Shown here piece after piece: positions 45,446 through 56,140 of a stretch of DNA of 64,000 bases. Position 1 is the first letter of the stretch. The number at the start of each line of letters is the position of its first letter. The notes beneath the pieces are model-generated. The model saw only the letters and a program-made list of their open reading frames with translations, was not told where the DNA came from and made no database searches. This DNA is from Mauremys mutica (Eukaryota; Chordata; Testudines; Geoemydidae). The translations under genes were made by a program, and so were the position numbers. The DNA lies in assembly GCF_020497125.1 (NCBI RefSeq), contig NC_059072.1, positions 309,584,781-309,648,780 of the forward strand. The letters run 5' to 3'.

Positions 45446-45762
45446 ATATAAGTGAGGGTGGGGGTGGAGCATCCCCATTTTGTGTGAGGCCCAGCCTGGT
45501 ACATGGCCTCAGAACACCTGCTGGATTGAGCCCGCAGGAGAATGCCTACTTCGAGCATCTCAGTGGGACTTAGGTGCTGAGTAGCTCAGTGCTATCCAGA
45601 CTTAAGTGGCTTTGTGTATGTGCACTGGCAGAAATGTAGGCAACTAGGGGACATTACTGGCAGGAATATAGAAGCCAGATAAGCAATGGGTTTGAGGATC
45701 TACATTTTGGACTTAAGTGGTAGTTAGCTGCCTAAATCCTTCTATGGATCTAGCCTCTAGGG

Positions 45763-46381
45763 CAGAGGTGGGCAAACTACAGGCCACATCCGGCCCAGGG
45801 GACCGTCCTGCCCTGCCCTTGAGCTCTTGGCTGGGGAGGCTAGGCCCTGGCCCCTCCCCTGCTCTCCCCCCTTCCCCGCAGCCTCAGTGTGCCATGCCGC
45901 TAGCACTCTGGTCTGCTGCTCCTGCCGGGAAGCGTGGGCAGTGTGGCTGGCTCCAGCCGTGCGGCGTGGCTGCGAGCTTCTGCTGCTCTGAGTGGGGGGG
46001 TTGGATAAGTGTGGGAGTCCCGGGGGGTGGTTGGGGCAGGGATGTGGATAGGGGTCAGGGGACAGGGAGCAAGGGGGATTGGATAGGCATGGGAGTCCTG
46101 GGGGGCCTGTCTTGGGGCGGGGGTATGGATAGAGGTTGGGGCATCAGGGGACAGGGAGCAGGGGGGTTGGATGGGGACGGGGGTCCTAGGAGGGGACGGT
46201 CAGGGGACAAGGAGCGGGAGGGTTGGATGTGTAGGGAGTTCTGAGGGGGGCGGGAAGTGGGAGGGGGCGGATAGGGGGTGGGGTCCAGGCTGTTTGGGGC
46301 GGCACAGCTTTCCCTACCTGGCCCTCCATACAGTTTCACAATGCCGATGTGGCCCTCGCGCCAAAAATTTGCCCACCCCTG
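45763..46381. mobile_element. hAT-type MITE with internal minisatellite
   Basis: The 619-bp element starts CAGAGGTGGGCAAACTAC and ends ATTTGCCCACCCCTG. It is flanked by CTCTAGGG (45755-45762) and CTCTACGG (46382-46389). Inside, at about 45990-46290, a G-rich unit (GGTTGGAT, GGGAGTCC, GGGG, CAGGGGACAGGGAGC) repeats roughly three to four times. Confidence 0.88.
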
Positions 46382-46389
46382 CTCTACGG

Positions 46390-47300
46390 GCCAGGACAGA
46401 TAGATCCAATGCCTTCTAACTTGTGGTATCCCAGTTTAAATCTCAGTTGTGGCAATGTGCGGGGTCTATGTAGCAAGTCCAGCCAACCAATACAGGACTA
46501 TAGTAGTAGGTGGTTAAGTCTGCTGTAGTGTCTGGCCAACAGTTGATAGATACGTCAGTATTTCCTCATTCCGAAATTGTCCCTCATTGAGCAATTGGAT
46601 TTGAAACAAATCTCACATTCTAAAGTGACCAATCTGAGTCTTTATTGCTCCTTTTCATATATGCATATTCATAAATGACATTCCTAATTTCTCTCTCATA
46701 TATTTGAGAGCCATAGTCAGAAAGGAATGCGATTATTCAAATGTTTCAAATGATTGTGACTTTGTAGAATTGCTATCATTCTTAGGTAAAATACTAGTTT
46801 CTCTAGAGAATGAATTCCTTATTTGCAACGAAGATTTTATTTTTTCCAGCTAATACTTTAATTAGAAAAAGAACAATATGTTGGATTTGCTTTACTCTTG
46901 AAAATGGGGAGATCAGGGGAAGGAAGTATCTCTTGCAATGCATAACATTGTTTCCTCATCTTGATGTTTGAGACTTTAACTGGTGCAACTCACATTAATG
47001 CTAATGAGATGTGTGCTCCAAAGCCCTGCACTTTCATATGAGAATCCAAGCCACTGTGCCAAAACATGTTTTGTTCTCATTAAATCACAATTTTCATAAA
47101 TATTTACAGTACCAGCACAAATTAGGCACTTTGACTTTGCCTCAAAACATAGTATTAGGAGGGGGTGGAGGGTGGGAAGATTATTAGTGGCTGAAAGTAA
47201 AGAATTAGCTCTACGGTGAATCGACTAAATCCATCCGAAATACTTGTAAGAGTTTTATATGATTCTAAATTAGGTCTATAGTTTATTACTGTCAACACTA
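46390..47300. other. AT-rich repeat-free interval
   Basis: I see no repeat family or coding here. ATAAATATTTACA at about 47097-47109 resembles a forkhead-type site, but such matches occur often by chance. Confidence 0.35.
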
Positions 47301-47315
47301 GAATCATTAAAAGCA

Positions 47316-47407
47316 GCAAAGAGTCCTGTGGCACCTTATAGACTAACAGACGTATTGGAGCATGAGCTTTCGTGGGTGAATACCCACTTCGTGGGATGCA
47401 AGAATAG
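47316..47407 (-). mobile_element. Penelope-like element 3' fragment
   Basis: The minus-strand order is GCATCCCACGAAG, hairpin GTGGGT-ATTC-ACCCAC, GAAA, CATGCTCCAATACGTC and TTAGTCTATAAGGTGCC. It belongs to the same subfamily as 35960 and has a damaged core before the hairpin. Confidence 0.7.
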
Positions 47408-47608
47408 ATTCCCTAGAATCATTAACACTAATTACACTGGTAGACCCCTGTGCATCTAGAAAAGAATATAGCCCTGAATGTTTTCCCATTGTGGGGGTGC
47501 AAATATGGTATGTATTTAACTCAGTGAAGAATGTATTAGCTAAGAGAGGCTTCTTATAGGTCACTTACTGATCCAGGTGATAACAGCAAAGCGCCACTGT
47601 TATAAATA

Positions 47609-47797
47609 CACCCCTACCCCGATATAACGCTGTCCTTGGGAGCCAAAAAAATCTTACCGCATTATAGGTGAAACTGCGTTATATTGAACTTGCTTTGATC
47701 CGCGAGAGCGCGCAGCCCTGCCCCCCCGGAGCACTGTTTTACAGCGTTGTATCCGAATTTGTGTTATATCGGGTTGCATTATATTGGGGTAGAGGTG
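47609..47797. mobile_element. mariner/Tigger-type MITE
   Basis: The 189-bp element has inverted ends CACCCCTACCCCGATATAAC and (right, reversed) CACCTCTACCCCAATATAAT, flanked by TA dinucleotides at 47607-47608 and 47798-47799. Inner TTATA/CGTTATAT motifs are repeated. It has no coding capacity. Confidence 0.85.
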
Positions 47798-47954
47798 TAT
47801 AGCAAAATGTATTTCTTTCTGCATTCATCATATGTTTGATACTTTGCAGCATATAAAAAGACTTAATAGCCTTAAAATTAATTCTGCTCACATACCTGTT
47901 TAAGGGAGCAGGCAAGAAAGCCTATTGAAGGGTATAGCTGTGAATTGAGACACC

Positions 47955-48015
47955 AGAGAGCGGGGTTCTGCTTCTGTCACCTCAGTCAAGTCTCTTTACC
48001 TTCCTGTGCCCCAGG
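47955..48015 (-). repeat. possible L2/CR1-like fragment
   Basis: GTTCTGCTTCTGTCACCTCAG, then CAAGTCTCTTTACCTTCCTG and TGCCCCAGG resemble the frequent L2-type 3' phrase. It is short and diverged, and its strand is uncertain. Confidence 0.35.
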
Positions 48016-48019
48016 GAAT

Positions 48020-49977
48020 AATCGTGCTTACCTCAGTTGATGAAATTGCTGTATACGAGAGAAGGTGATATTATTCATCTCACCAGGAAACAATGTGTTT
48101 CTTGAGGGCTGGTTCTTTAAACTGGCTAAATTGGGCCCAGCCCCTTTGTGTGGTTTCACCCAGATGAGGTGGTGGTCAGGGCAGCTGGGGCTCTACTGGA
48201 ATCCAGAAGATGTTCCCCGCTCATGTTGGCTGTGGAAAGGCCCCCAAATATGTTACACTATCAATGGCATATTTGAGAGTTATACATTTTGAATGTTCTT
48301 CTAAGGAGTTATAATTAGACCAGAACATGTGTTTAAAACAGTGGTCAGTGTATAATAGGACAGAGATTCTTAGAAGAGGAACATTGTGGTAGTTAAGAAA
48401 GCACTTTGATTTGGCCACATTAACAAAGCTGAGGTTGTTTTAAAAGACATTGTGCCAGCTACTGCAGAGAACAGAGTGGGGTTGTTCCCAATGGAATGCA
48501 TATAGCTGATGCCTTAAGGACCTAGAATGAGCAGTTATAAGCCCCATTCACGCTTCAGCCACTAGCTGGGAGATGTTTCTGAATAGACCCTGTCTGCGCT
48601 ATGGTACTTTTTCTCTGTTATCTACTTGTATATTCTCCCACAAAAACTTAGAGTTTATGTTGCAAGATAGGTTACTCCAGCAACACAGACTCTGAAAAGC
48701 AAGGAAACAACAAATGGTAAGTCATTCAGCACCTGAAGTGCACTCTCCAAATCAGTTCCCTTTCTCAACCTCAGCTACTTTGTTTCCACCACCCACAGAC
48801 CATGTATCGGCACCCTCATTCTGAGCAATTAACACAAGCCTTAACTCTGACCATGTGGGCTGGTTCTGTGTTTTGAAGATTAGTATACATCTGGTGTGGC
48901 TTTCATAAAATATATTGTATGAGGTTTTGTGTTGGTGAGTGTGTGTATAGGTGAGATCTAGTGTCAGATTGCAAATGGAGACTGAGAGAGATATCTGTCT
49001 GTAATGTTTAGGCTTCCGTTAGAGGGGTAATAAGTCTAACAACCTTAACTCTAAGTTATGGGATGGTAATTTCCCACATGAGTATATATCTACACTAATA
49101 GATATTCCCATAGATAGTGGTAGTGTAAAGAAGCAGATCCTTCACCAGCCACATGCTCCTCTGTAACAGCCTAATCCCTCTCTCTAGTGCAGGGTTGCTG
49201 TTTCATATGCATTTTTTTTACATTATGCCTTCTTGGGATTGGCCCTTTAAATTTAGCAGAATCAAGCCCTGAAGAAGCCCTACAGTGGCCATTTTGTACC
49301 TTGTTGCTGGGAGCTGAACCTCCCTCTATTCCAGCTGGTAAGTATTTTTAACATGTTACGTTTTTTTTCTGAGGAGATGGCCTATTCTTACAATAGTTAT
49401 GGGTTGATTCTGATGAATTTTGTAGATGCAAATATGCATGTAAATTTGTCTTTTAAAATAATCCCCTGGGGCCTTTGCCTTGTATTTCTATTTCCTCCTA
49501 ATTAATGCTGTAACAGCATCTGCACAAGCAGAGTTGGTGTCTCAGGTGGAAGTATCCCTCAGTTGCCTACACATTTCTGGAAACTTAGGGATGGAGGCTG
49601 TGTAGTCTGATGGCCTGAATGCAGGGGTGGAAGCTAGAAACACTCACTGCTTTGATGTCAGTAGTGTTAGAGAAAGATGAAACAGTAATAATGAATCAGG
49701 ACAGTGAGCCCAGCTTTGGGGAAAAAATGCAATTGCACAGAATGCTCTGGCAGAAACGCTGTTTAAAAAATTTGTCTCATGGGACTCTCTCATTAAAAGC
49801 AAGTGCTGGTCCGTTCGGCTGTGCTCCCAGGGCCCCTCCCAGCCTTGTGGCTTGAGGTTTCTCAGGTTTGCTGGCAGCTTGTAGAGGAAATGCACTTGCT
49901 GCTAAAGCTGACTCTCTGGAGTTTGCAGACTCTCCTCCTCAGATGTGAAATGCATATACCACAGGCACCACATCGGG
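48020..49977. other. intergenic, nothing recognised
   Basis: No exon-like or bounded element signal is seen. Confidence 0.5.
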
Positions 49978-50055
49978 GGGCCTGATCCAGCAAGCACTTG
50001 CACAAGTAGCCCCCTGTGACGACTACTGTGAGTAAGAGTTTGCAGGATCTGGCCC
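49978..50055. mobile_element. short palindromic MITE-like element
   Basis: It starts GGGCCTGATCCAGCAA and ends TTTGCAGGATCTGGCCC, 78 bp with imperfect inverted ends. Similar end text occurs at 61630-61640 (TTGCAGGATCTGGCC). Confidence 0.5.
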
Positions 50056-50059
50056 TTAG

Positions 50060-52070
50060 CATGCTTGGCTCAGAGTGTAGCTATTTCACAGGAAACATAT
50101 GCACGTTGGTAGTTCACAGTGACAAGAAGGGTAGCATTTTTTAAACTGTTGACCTTTGACAGCTCAGTGCTTGCCTTGCAGGATATCTTTTCTATCAATC
50201 AAAACACACTGATAGGTGTGGCACACCCTTTGTTGTAGGGACTAGGAGCCTGCTTCTGCTCTCTTGGGGCCAGACTGGGAGGTGTAAGAAGAGGCTCAGT
50301 TTGCTTGTGGGGGCATTTTCCATGCTTGGATCTTGCCTTCTTAGTGGAGAAGGGATGCTCATGTGTCTCTGTGGTAATTACCCCCCCGCCACACACACAC
50401 GCAGACTGTTAAGATGCTGCAGAACGTGGGCTGAGTGATATTTATCATCTCCCTTCCCAGCCCAGACACTCTTACTTTATCCTTGGAGATCCCTGAGGGA
50501 CATGGGGGCAGCTGCAACCAGAGCGAAGTCTCTGGCAGCACAGTTCCATTGGAGCTGTAATGTCAGGTTGCTGGAAGGGCTGCCAGACCCTAGGGCTGGT
50601 TCAGGGGTATAGGGCCATCAGGTAGGTGGTCCTGACCTCCCATAAATCCCAGGCAATCTGCTACGATTTGGGGTGGGCTCCAAAACCTTAAATATAGGGA
50701 GGCAAACCCTTCCCTCTCTCTCAAACAGCATGCTGTGGAGCAGTCGCTGTGAGGGAATCCTCACAGAGACTTCCCTGGGAAAAGTCCCCTCCCTCAGGTT
50801 TTCACACATGGGACAAGGAATGTATGTGGGGGATCTGGCCCTTTGAAATCAGTGGTGAATATTCTGTTAGCTGTACTGGAAGCAGGATCTGGTCCTAAAT
50901 CATATCTTGTAAGAAAGCACAAAGCAAGTCTGTAGTTTAAAACCATCTCCCTTGCAAAAAAAAAAAAAAAAAAAAAGTTATCAGTCTGATCACTGGCTAC
51001 CTACCATGGGGAGAACAAATTTTGAAAGCACAGGCGCTGCTGCTGATAAAAAACACTTTTCTGTGAAATTACTTTTGTGATGGGGCGGTCAGGTATATTC
51101 TCTGCATACTGATCTCATTGAGAACTTGCACCTGCAATGGGTGATTTAGAAGAAAGAGAGGAAATGGGTCATTTTGACTAGGATAGCATTTTGCATAGGA
51201 TGGACTGCTTCATTTTGTATATTATTTTGTCATGACTTTCCCATTGAGATTTGCCATGCCCTTAATGTAGGAATGAATGGGTATTTTTATGAAAAGATAC
51301 TTAACGTATTGTAGCAGCTCTTTATAAAGATCATTTCTGCCCTAATTAGGTAAGCATACTTAACTGTTGTTGCTCTTCTACTAAAATTTGCTGTAAATGG
51401 AGCTAGAGAGGGAGAGGGAGATAATTCAGACATCAGCTAAGTGGACTTAATTTGCCTAATAGAATGACTAGTCATGGCCACTTGAAACTGTAGGTCTTCA
51501 GCTCAGGAACTGAATGGTGTTCTAAAACATTTAGTGTTACTGTTTACATTTGCATCAATATTTCCATTGTAGACAAGCACTTTCAGGACTGATACTTAGC
51601 ATATAAAAACCTCAGCCAGGACATTTCTAAAAATAATGGACCCAATTCTGTCCTTACTCATCCGGTGATCCCCCATTGAAATCCATGAATATTGCAGCCA
51701 AGTATCTGAGGTCAGAATTGAGCCCACTCCAATTTGGAACAGCTGAATAAGAAATGGAGGAAAATCAGAATCAATCTATAGTGTTTCAGAAGCTTTTATT
51801 GGCGCTCTGGTGACACTTTGCAGATGACTCGTCCTGTAATTCGGAACAGATTTCCAGACAGTTTTTAGGTGTACATTTACTCTACTGTGCTCTCCGGTTG
51901 GGTACTTGCACACACAAATGTGGCTATCTAGGTATTTGTGTGAAGTTAGTGCATGGCAGTGTGTACCTAAGGGTGAAATTCATACTGTGCAAAGGGCTAG
52001 CGCTAGGCACAAGCACCACTGATATCTTACTTAAAACAAATGCTCTAGTTCAACTGCAAATTACTTGGTT
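50060..52070. other. intergenic, nothing recognised
   Basis: The stretch contains an (AC)n of about 6 units near 50392 and a poly-A of about 22 at 50957. No coding is seen. Confidence 0.5.
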
Positions 52071-52170
52071 TGATGCAGGAATTACTGGGTGAAACTTTAC
52101 AACTTGTGTTATGGAGGAGGTCAGACTAGATGATCATAATGGTCTTTTTAAATATGAGTCTTAAAAGAAG
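52071..52170 (+). mobile_element. CR1-like LINE 3' fragment
   Basis: GATGCAGGAATTACTGGGTG, TGTGTTATGGAGGAGGTCAG and ACTAGATGATCATAATGGTC are the forward version of the LINE end seen reversed at 25117. Confidence 0.65.
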
Positions 52171-52374
52171 ATTTAAATGGTGCCCAGACTTAGTGGCTAG
52201 CCCTCTGAACAGGGATGCATTTAACCCAAACTGTCAGGACATTTGGCCTGCAATCAGCAAGGTGAATGTACAAATGTCATCTTGGTGCTCAGGATGTATT
52301 TCCTGCCCTTGACTTGCATATAGAATTTACTCAGTTCTCACATCCTCAAAGCATTTATTTTTGACATGCCTGCA

Positions 52375-53081
52375 TGTGATGAGGCACCTGTCCCACACTG
52401 GGCTCTAAGGGGTTAATAGAGCCCTAGGAAAGATACATAGGAAGCAGCCAATCAGAGTAGGGCTTAGAGGAGCAGCCAATCAGGGCCCGGCAGGCCCATA
52501 TAAGAAGAGCTGCTGGGCAGAGCAGCTTCAGTAGCTGCCTGGAACTTGAGGAGGGAACATCAGGCTCCTAGCAGGAGGAAGGAGCAGTGCTGGACAGAGC
52601 AGCACTGCCAGCATGGGCTGGGGAAGCTGGAGAGAGCTCCTGGCCAGCTGCTAAGACTGGTAGGCTGAGGACCTGAGGTAGGGCCGAAGAAGGTGCTAGG
52701 GGTCGTGGGGAAGTGGCCCAGGGAAATGGACTGAGAGGTTGGAGGGGACACAGCACATGGCTGCTAGCTGCGGGGTCCCTGGGCCAGGACCTAGAATAAT
52801 GGGAGGGTCCGGATTCCCCCCTCACTACCAATTGCCACTGAGGAAGGGGCTGGACCATCGGACTGCGGTACATTCCCCCCAGAAGGGGGTGGGGGAAACA
52901 GAGTGGTACACGGCCGAAGGGCTGTGTCATGAAGAGGACACTGAGGTCCTGGGAGTAATGTGAGTCCTGGAGCAGAAGAGATGGTGGCAAGACATCACCA
53001 GAAGAAAGTGCACTGGTGAGCAGAGCTAATCCCAGGGACAGCTAGCAGGAGGCATCGCAGTGGTGAGTCCACTCCGTCACA
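52375..53081 (+). mobile_element. solo LTR of an LTR retrotransposon
   Basis: The 707-bp unit starts TGTGATGAGG and ends CTCCGTCACA, with the short inverted ends TGTGA/TCACA, and a 5-bp duplication CTGCA at 52370-52374 and 53082-53086. CCAAT boxes lie at 52448-52452 and 52476-52480, and a TATA-like box at 52499-52504 (TATAAG), in the order expected of a promoter. No primer-binding site or internal coding follows. The strand is inferred from the promoter. Gypsy or endogenous-retrovirus origin cannot be decided. Confidence 0.82.
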
Positions 53082-53455
53082 CTGCACTGTAAACTCAGCC
53101 TGGGCTCTCGAAATCGAGCAGTTTTCTTTCTGCTTTGTAAATTGGCACTAGCACCTGTGGTTCTGGAATTAGGAATTGGCTGGTTATTTTATTGTTAATG
53201 AAAAAGGCAGGAGAGACTACATCCTTTTTTTTTTCTTCAGCTGTACTGCCTCTGCAGAGCTAACAGTTTAAAAATGTAGGGCCTTGTGGTACTCTCCTGG
53301 TGTGAGGCACTGTTGACTAAATCACCATTCATTTGCTTGGGTTCCTCTGTTGGAGCTTCCCCACTCTGAAGTATGTGGAGAGCACATAATGGTGAGAGCC
53401 TCAGACTAAACAATGGCCTTTGGTGGATTCACTGTAATCCACATGGATCTTGGTA

Positions 53456-53550
53456 GATTCATAGATTCATAGACTCTAGGACTGGAAGGGACCTCAAGAG
53501 GTCATCGAGTCCAGTCCCCTGCCTGGAGTTCTGTGAGGAAAACATTCTGA
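53456..53550 (-). mobile_element. CR1-like LINE 3' end
   Basis: ATTCATAGATTCATAGAC is the reversed terminal tail repeat. GGACTGGAAGGGACCTCAAG and AGGTCATCGAGTCCAG follow. Very short, as most CR1 copies are. Confidence 0.8.
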
Positions 53551-54501
53551 GAACAGATAATATACCACGGTGCCATTCTAGTAATTTCTCCCACCATCAT
53601 CACCACCACGTCTAGACTATGCACCTTTTGGCACTTTGGGGGTGGGCAAGGTGAACATAAAACTTAATTGAGAAAAGAAGCTACGAAATGATGTTTTTCT
53701 AGCAGTGATTTCCTGGAGCATTAGCATTTGGATTAGGTATGGTTGCTGCAGTAGGTGCAGCATTGACTTCCAGGCCCAGACCCTCTTCTTTTGGAGCTGT
53801 GGCAGCCTGTTTATGGAAATGATTCAAGAACTCAGAAAACTCTAAGTACTGAATCCAATGGAACCATTGCAAATTACCATCACGTGCGAGGCACTGCCAT
53901 ACCCAACAATGCCCAGCTGCACCTGAGTCACTGCTGCTCTGGTGGGTTGATTACCCTCCTTGGATAGGTTTTCGCTCAACAGATCACAGAAATGCTGTTA
54001 GGTTAATTATCCATATTTTAAAATTCCCCAAGTGCATATTTGCATAATTAGCATTTTAAAAATATTCATAAAGACGTATTTACTTGATGGAGTGTAATGA
54101 CATGATTTGCACTTTTATAAGGGACGTTCTGCCTTTCACTGAATCAAACAAAACATTTTAAAACATTTCTTGGAGGCAAAAGCATCTTGGGAGTCCAGCC
54201 CTGCAGTCATTCTGCATGGGACTCCCAATGAATCATCTGATCCTGCCCGTCACTCAACATCATTGCTTCTCATTGAAGACAGCAGGAGCAGTGGGCACTT
54301 GGCCCTGGGAGGGGAGGTCACAATAACTGGGAGTTGAGAATGTAGTTTGACTTGCAGTATCCTCACTCAAGTTTGTAACCAATGCATAAGTCCTGAGGGT
54401 CCACACTTACCCTAACTGTATGCTGGCCCAACTGTGACTTCAGTGGGATTAGTCCTGATTTACACTGATTTAAGGGAGAGGAGAATCAGACCCCTACTCT
54501 C
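53551..54501. other. repeat-free interval with homeodomain/POU-like motifs
   Basis: No coding or clear repeat is seen. At about 53995-54130 an AT-rich stretch holds an octamer ATTTGCAT and a TAATTAG core close together. It is noted only as a candidate conserved element. Confidence 0.35.
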
Positions 54502-54954
54502 TTAGGCCTTGTCTACACTACAAGACTATTTCGAATCAACTTAGTTCGAATTTGTGGATTCGACCTTATGAAGTCGAATTTGTGTATCCATACTAAATAC
54601 ACTAATTCGAATTTCTGAATCCACATTCACGGGGCCAGCGTCGACTTTGGAAGCGGTGCACTGTGGGAAGCTATCCCACAGTTCCCGCAGTCACCGCTGC
54701 CCATTGGAATGCTGGGTAGAGCCCCCAATGCCTGCTGGGGGGAGAAATGTGTCGAGGGTGGTTTTGGGTAAGTGTCGTCATTGAACCGTCAATCACAACC
54801 TCCCTCCCTCCCTCCTTGAAAGCGCCTGCGGGCAATCTGTTCATGCACTTTTCTGGTCAGTGACAGCGCGGACGCCACAGCACTGCAAGCACGGAGCCCG
54901 CTGCGATCATCGCCGTTTTCTCCTCCTCGCACTTTATCGTCCACCTCTTCCACA

Positions 54955-55270
54955 GTCAGCTGATGAGAAATTGGGCTACTTTTCAATGGTGCTGCAAGTA
55001 CTGGGGGACCATAGGGGACGTTTTACAAACATCAACGTCGGGTGGCCGGGCAAGGTTCATGATGCGTGTGTTTTCAGGAACTCTGGGCTGCTCAGACGCC
55101 TGCAGGAAGGTAGTTTCTTCCCGGACCACGAAATAACTGTTGTGGATGTGCAGATGCCTATAGTCATCCTCGGGGACCCAGCCTGCCCGCTAATGCACTT
55201 GCTCATGAAGCCCTATACAGGCGCCTGGGACAGCGACAAGGAACTCTTCAAATACCAGCGAGCAGCGTGA
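54955..55270 (+). pseudogene. Harbinger DDE transposase, truncated at both ends
   Basis: The frame gives GYFSMVLQVLGDHRGRFTNI, then NVGWPGKVHDACVFRNSGLL with the second catalytic Asp in VHDA, FFPDHEITVVDVQMPIVILG, DPACPLMHLLMKPYTG and LFKYQRAA, then TGA. This is the middle of a HARBI1-like nuclease. The part with the first Asp upstream is absent, and the sequence stops before the family segment carrying the catalytic Glu (usually in a VECAFGRLKGR-like motif). Sequence 5' of about 54955 in the same frame has no similarity and is probably outside the gene. The enzyme would normally cut at the element ends and needs the Myb-like partner for nuclear import and end binding. Confidence 0.85.
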
Positions 55271-56140
55271 CCTGTGACTGTTCAGTTTCTTTACAGAGAA
55301 GCTGAACCTGCCCCTGTTTCTTTACCCAGTTACTGTTGACTCTCCTCTTCGGTTACATACCCCGTTCACCCCGTTACCCCCACTTCCAGCACACGTGTAA
55401 AAATAAAATACATGTCCCATTATTACTTAACAAAGGTTTCTTTATTCATGACTTTTCGTGAAAGGGTTGAAACTGGGATGCAGGCTGTGCTGGGTAGGGT
55501 GTGCGGTGATGTAAAGACCGCCTCTAAACTCAAGGAATGATAGGCTCCTGCTCCTAGAGCGGTCCGCAGTGCCGGAATGCTTCTTTCAATGGAGCCTGCC
55601 ATCCCTCTTTATGGAATTCTGTGTGCGGGCGGATATGTGACCTTGTGGTGGAGGAGGACGGATACAGATTCCTCAGCTGCGTGACTCAGCGGTCCAGGAC
55701 AAGGGCCGCTGTATAAGATCTGTAACCGCCCTCCCCCGCTGCAAAGTCACATCTCCCCCGCCCACACAGATCCTGGAAACCACCTCCAAAAACCGACCAG
55801 GGTGCCTACTGACTGCACCGTGTGTGTGACCCGCTGCTGATCCTGCCCCCGTGTCTGTACCCTGGGAAAGGTGACTGTCCTATGCAATTAACCACCCCTT
55901 TCCCCACGCCCCCCATTCAAACACAGTCTTCTTTGAAAAAACATAACGGAAACAGTAATTAACAGCAAAGCATTTTTATTAATTAAGTAGACAGTTAGGG
56001 GATGGGACTGGGATTGGGACTACTGTGAGTCTGGAAGTGAAGGACTTCGGCAAATGTAGGGTATGAGAGCTTTTGGGTACTTGAGCACTGTGCTGTGGTG
56101 CAGTGACAGTATTCACGTCCCTGGCCACCCCTCCTCCTGA

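Noticed and set aside
45717..46339. 175-codon glycine-rich frame and its antisense
   Set aside because: It falls almost wholly inside the hAT MITE and its G-rich minisatellite.
46390..47300. FOXO autoregulatory site at the ATAAATATTTACA motif
   Set aside because: The single motif lacks the strict GTAAACA core. AT-rich DNA gives many such matches and nothing else supports it.
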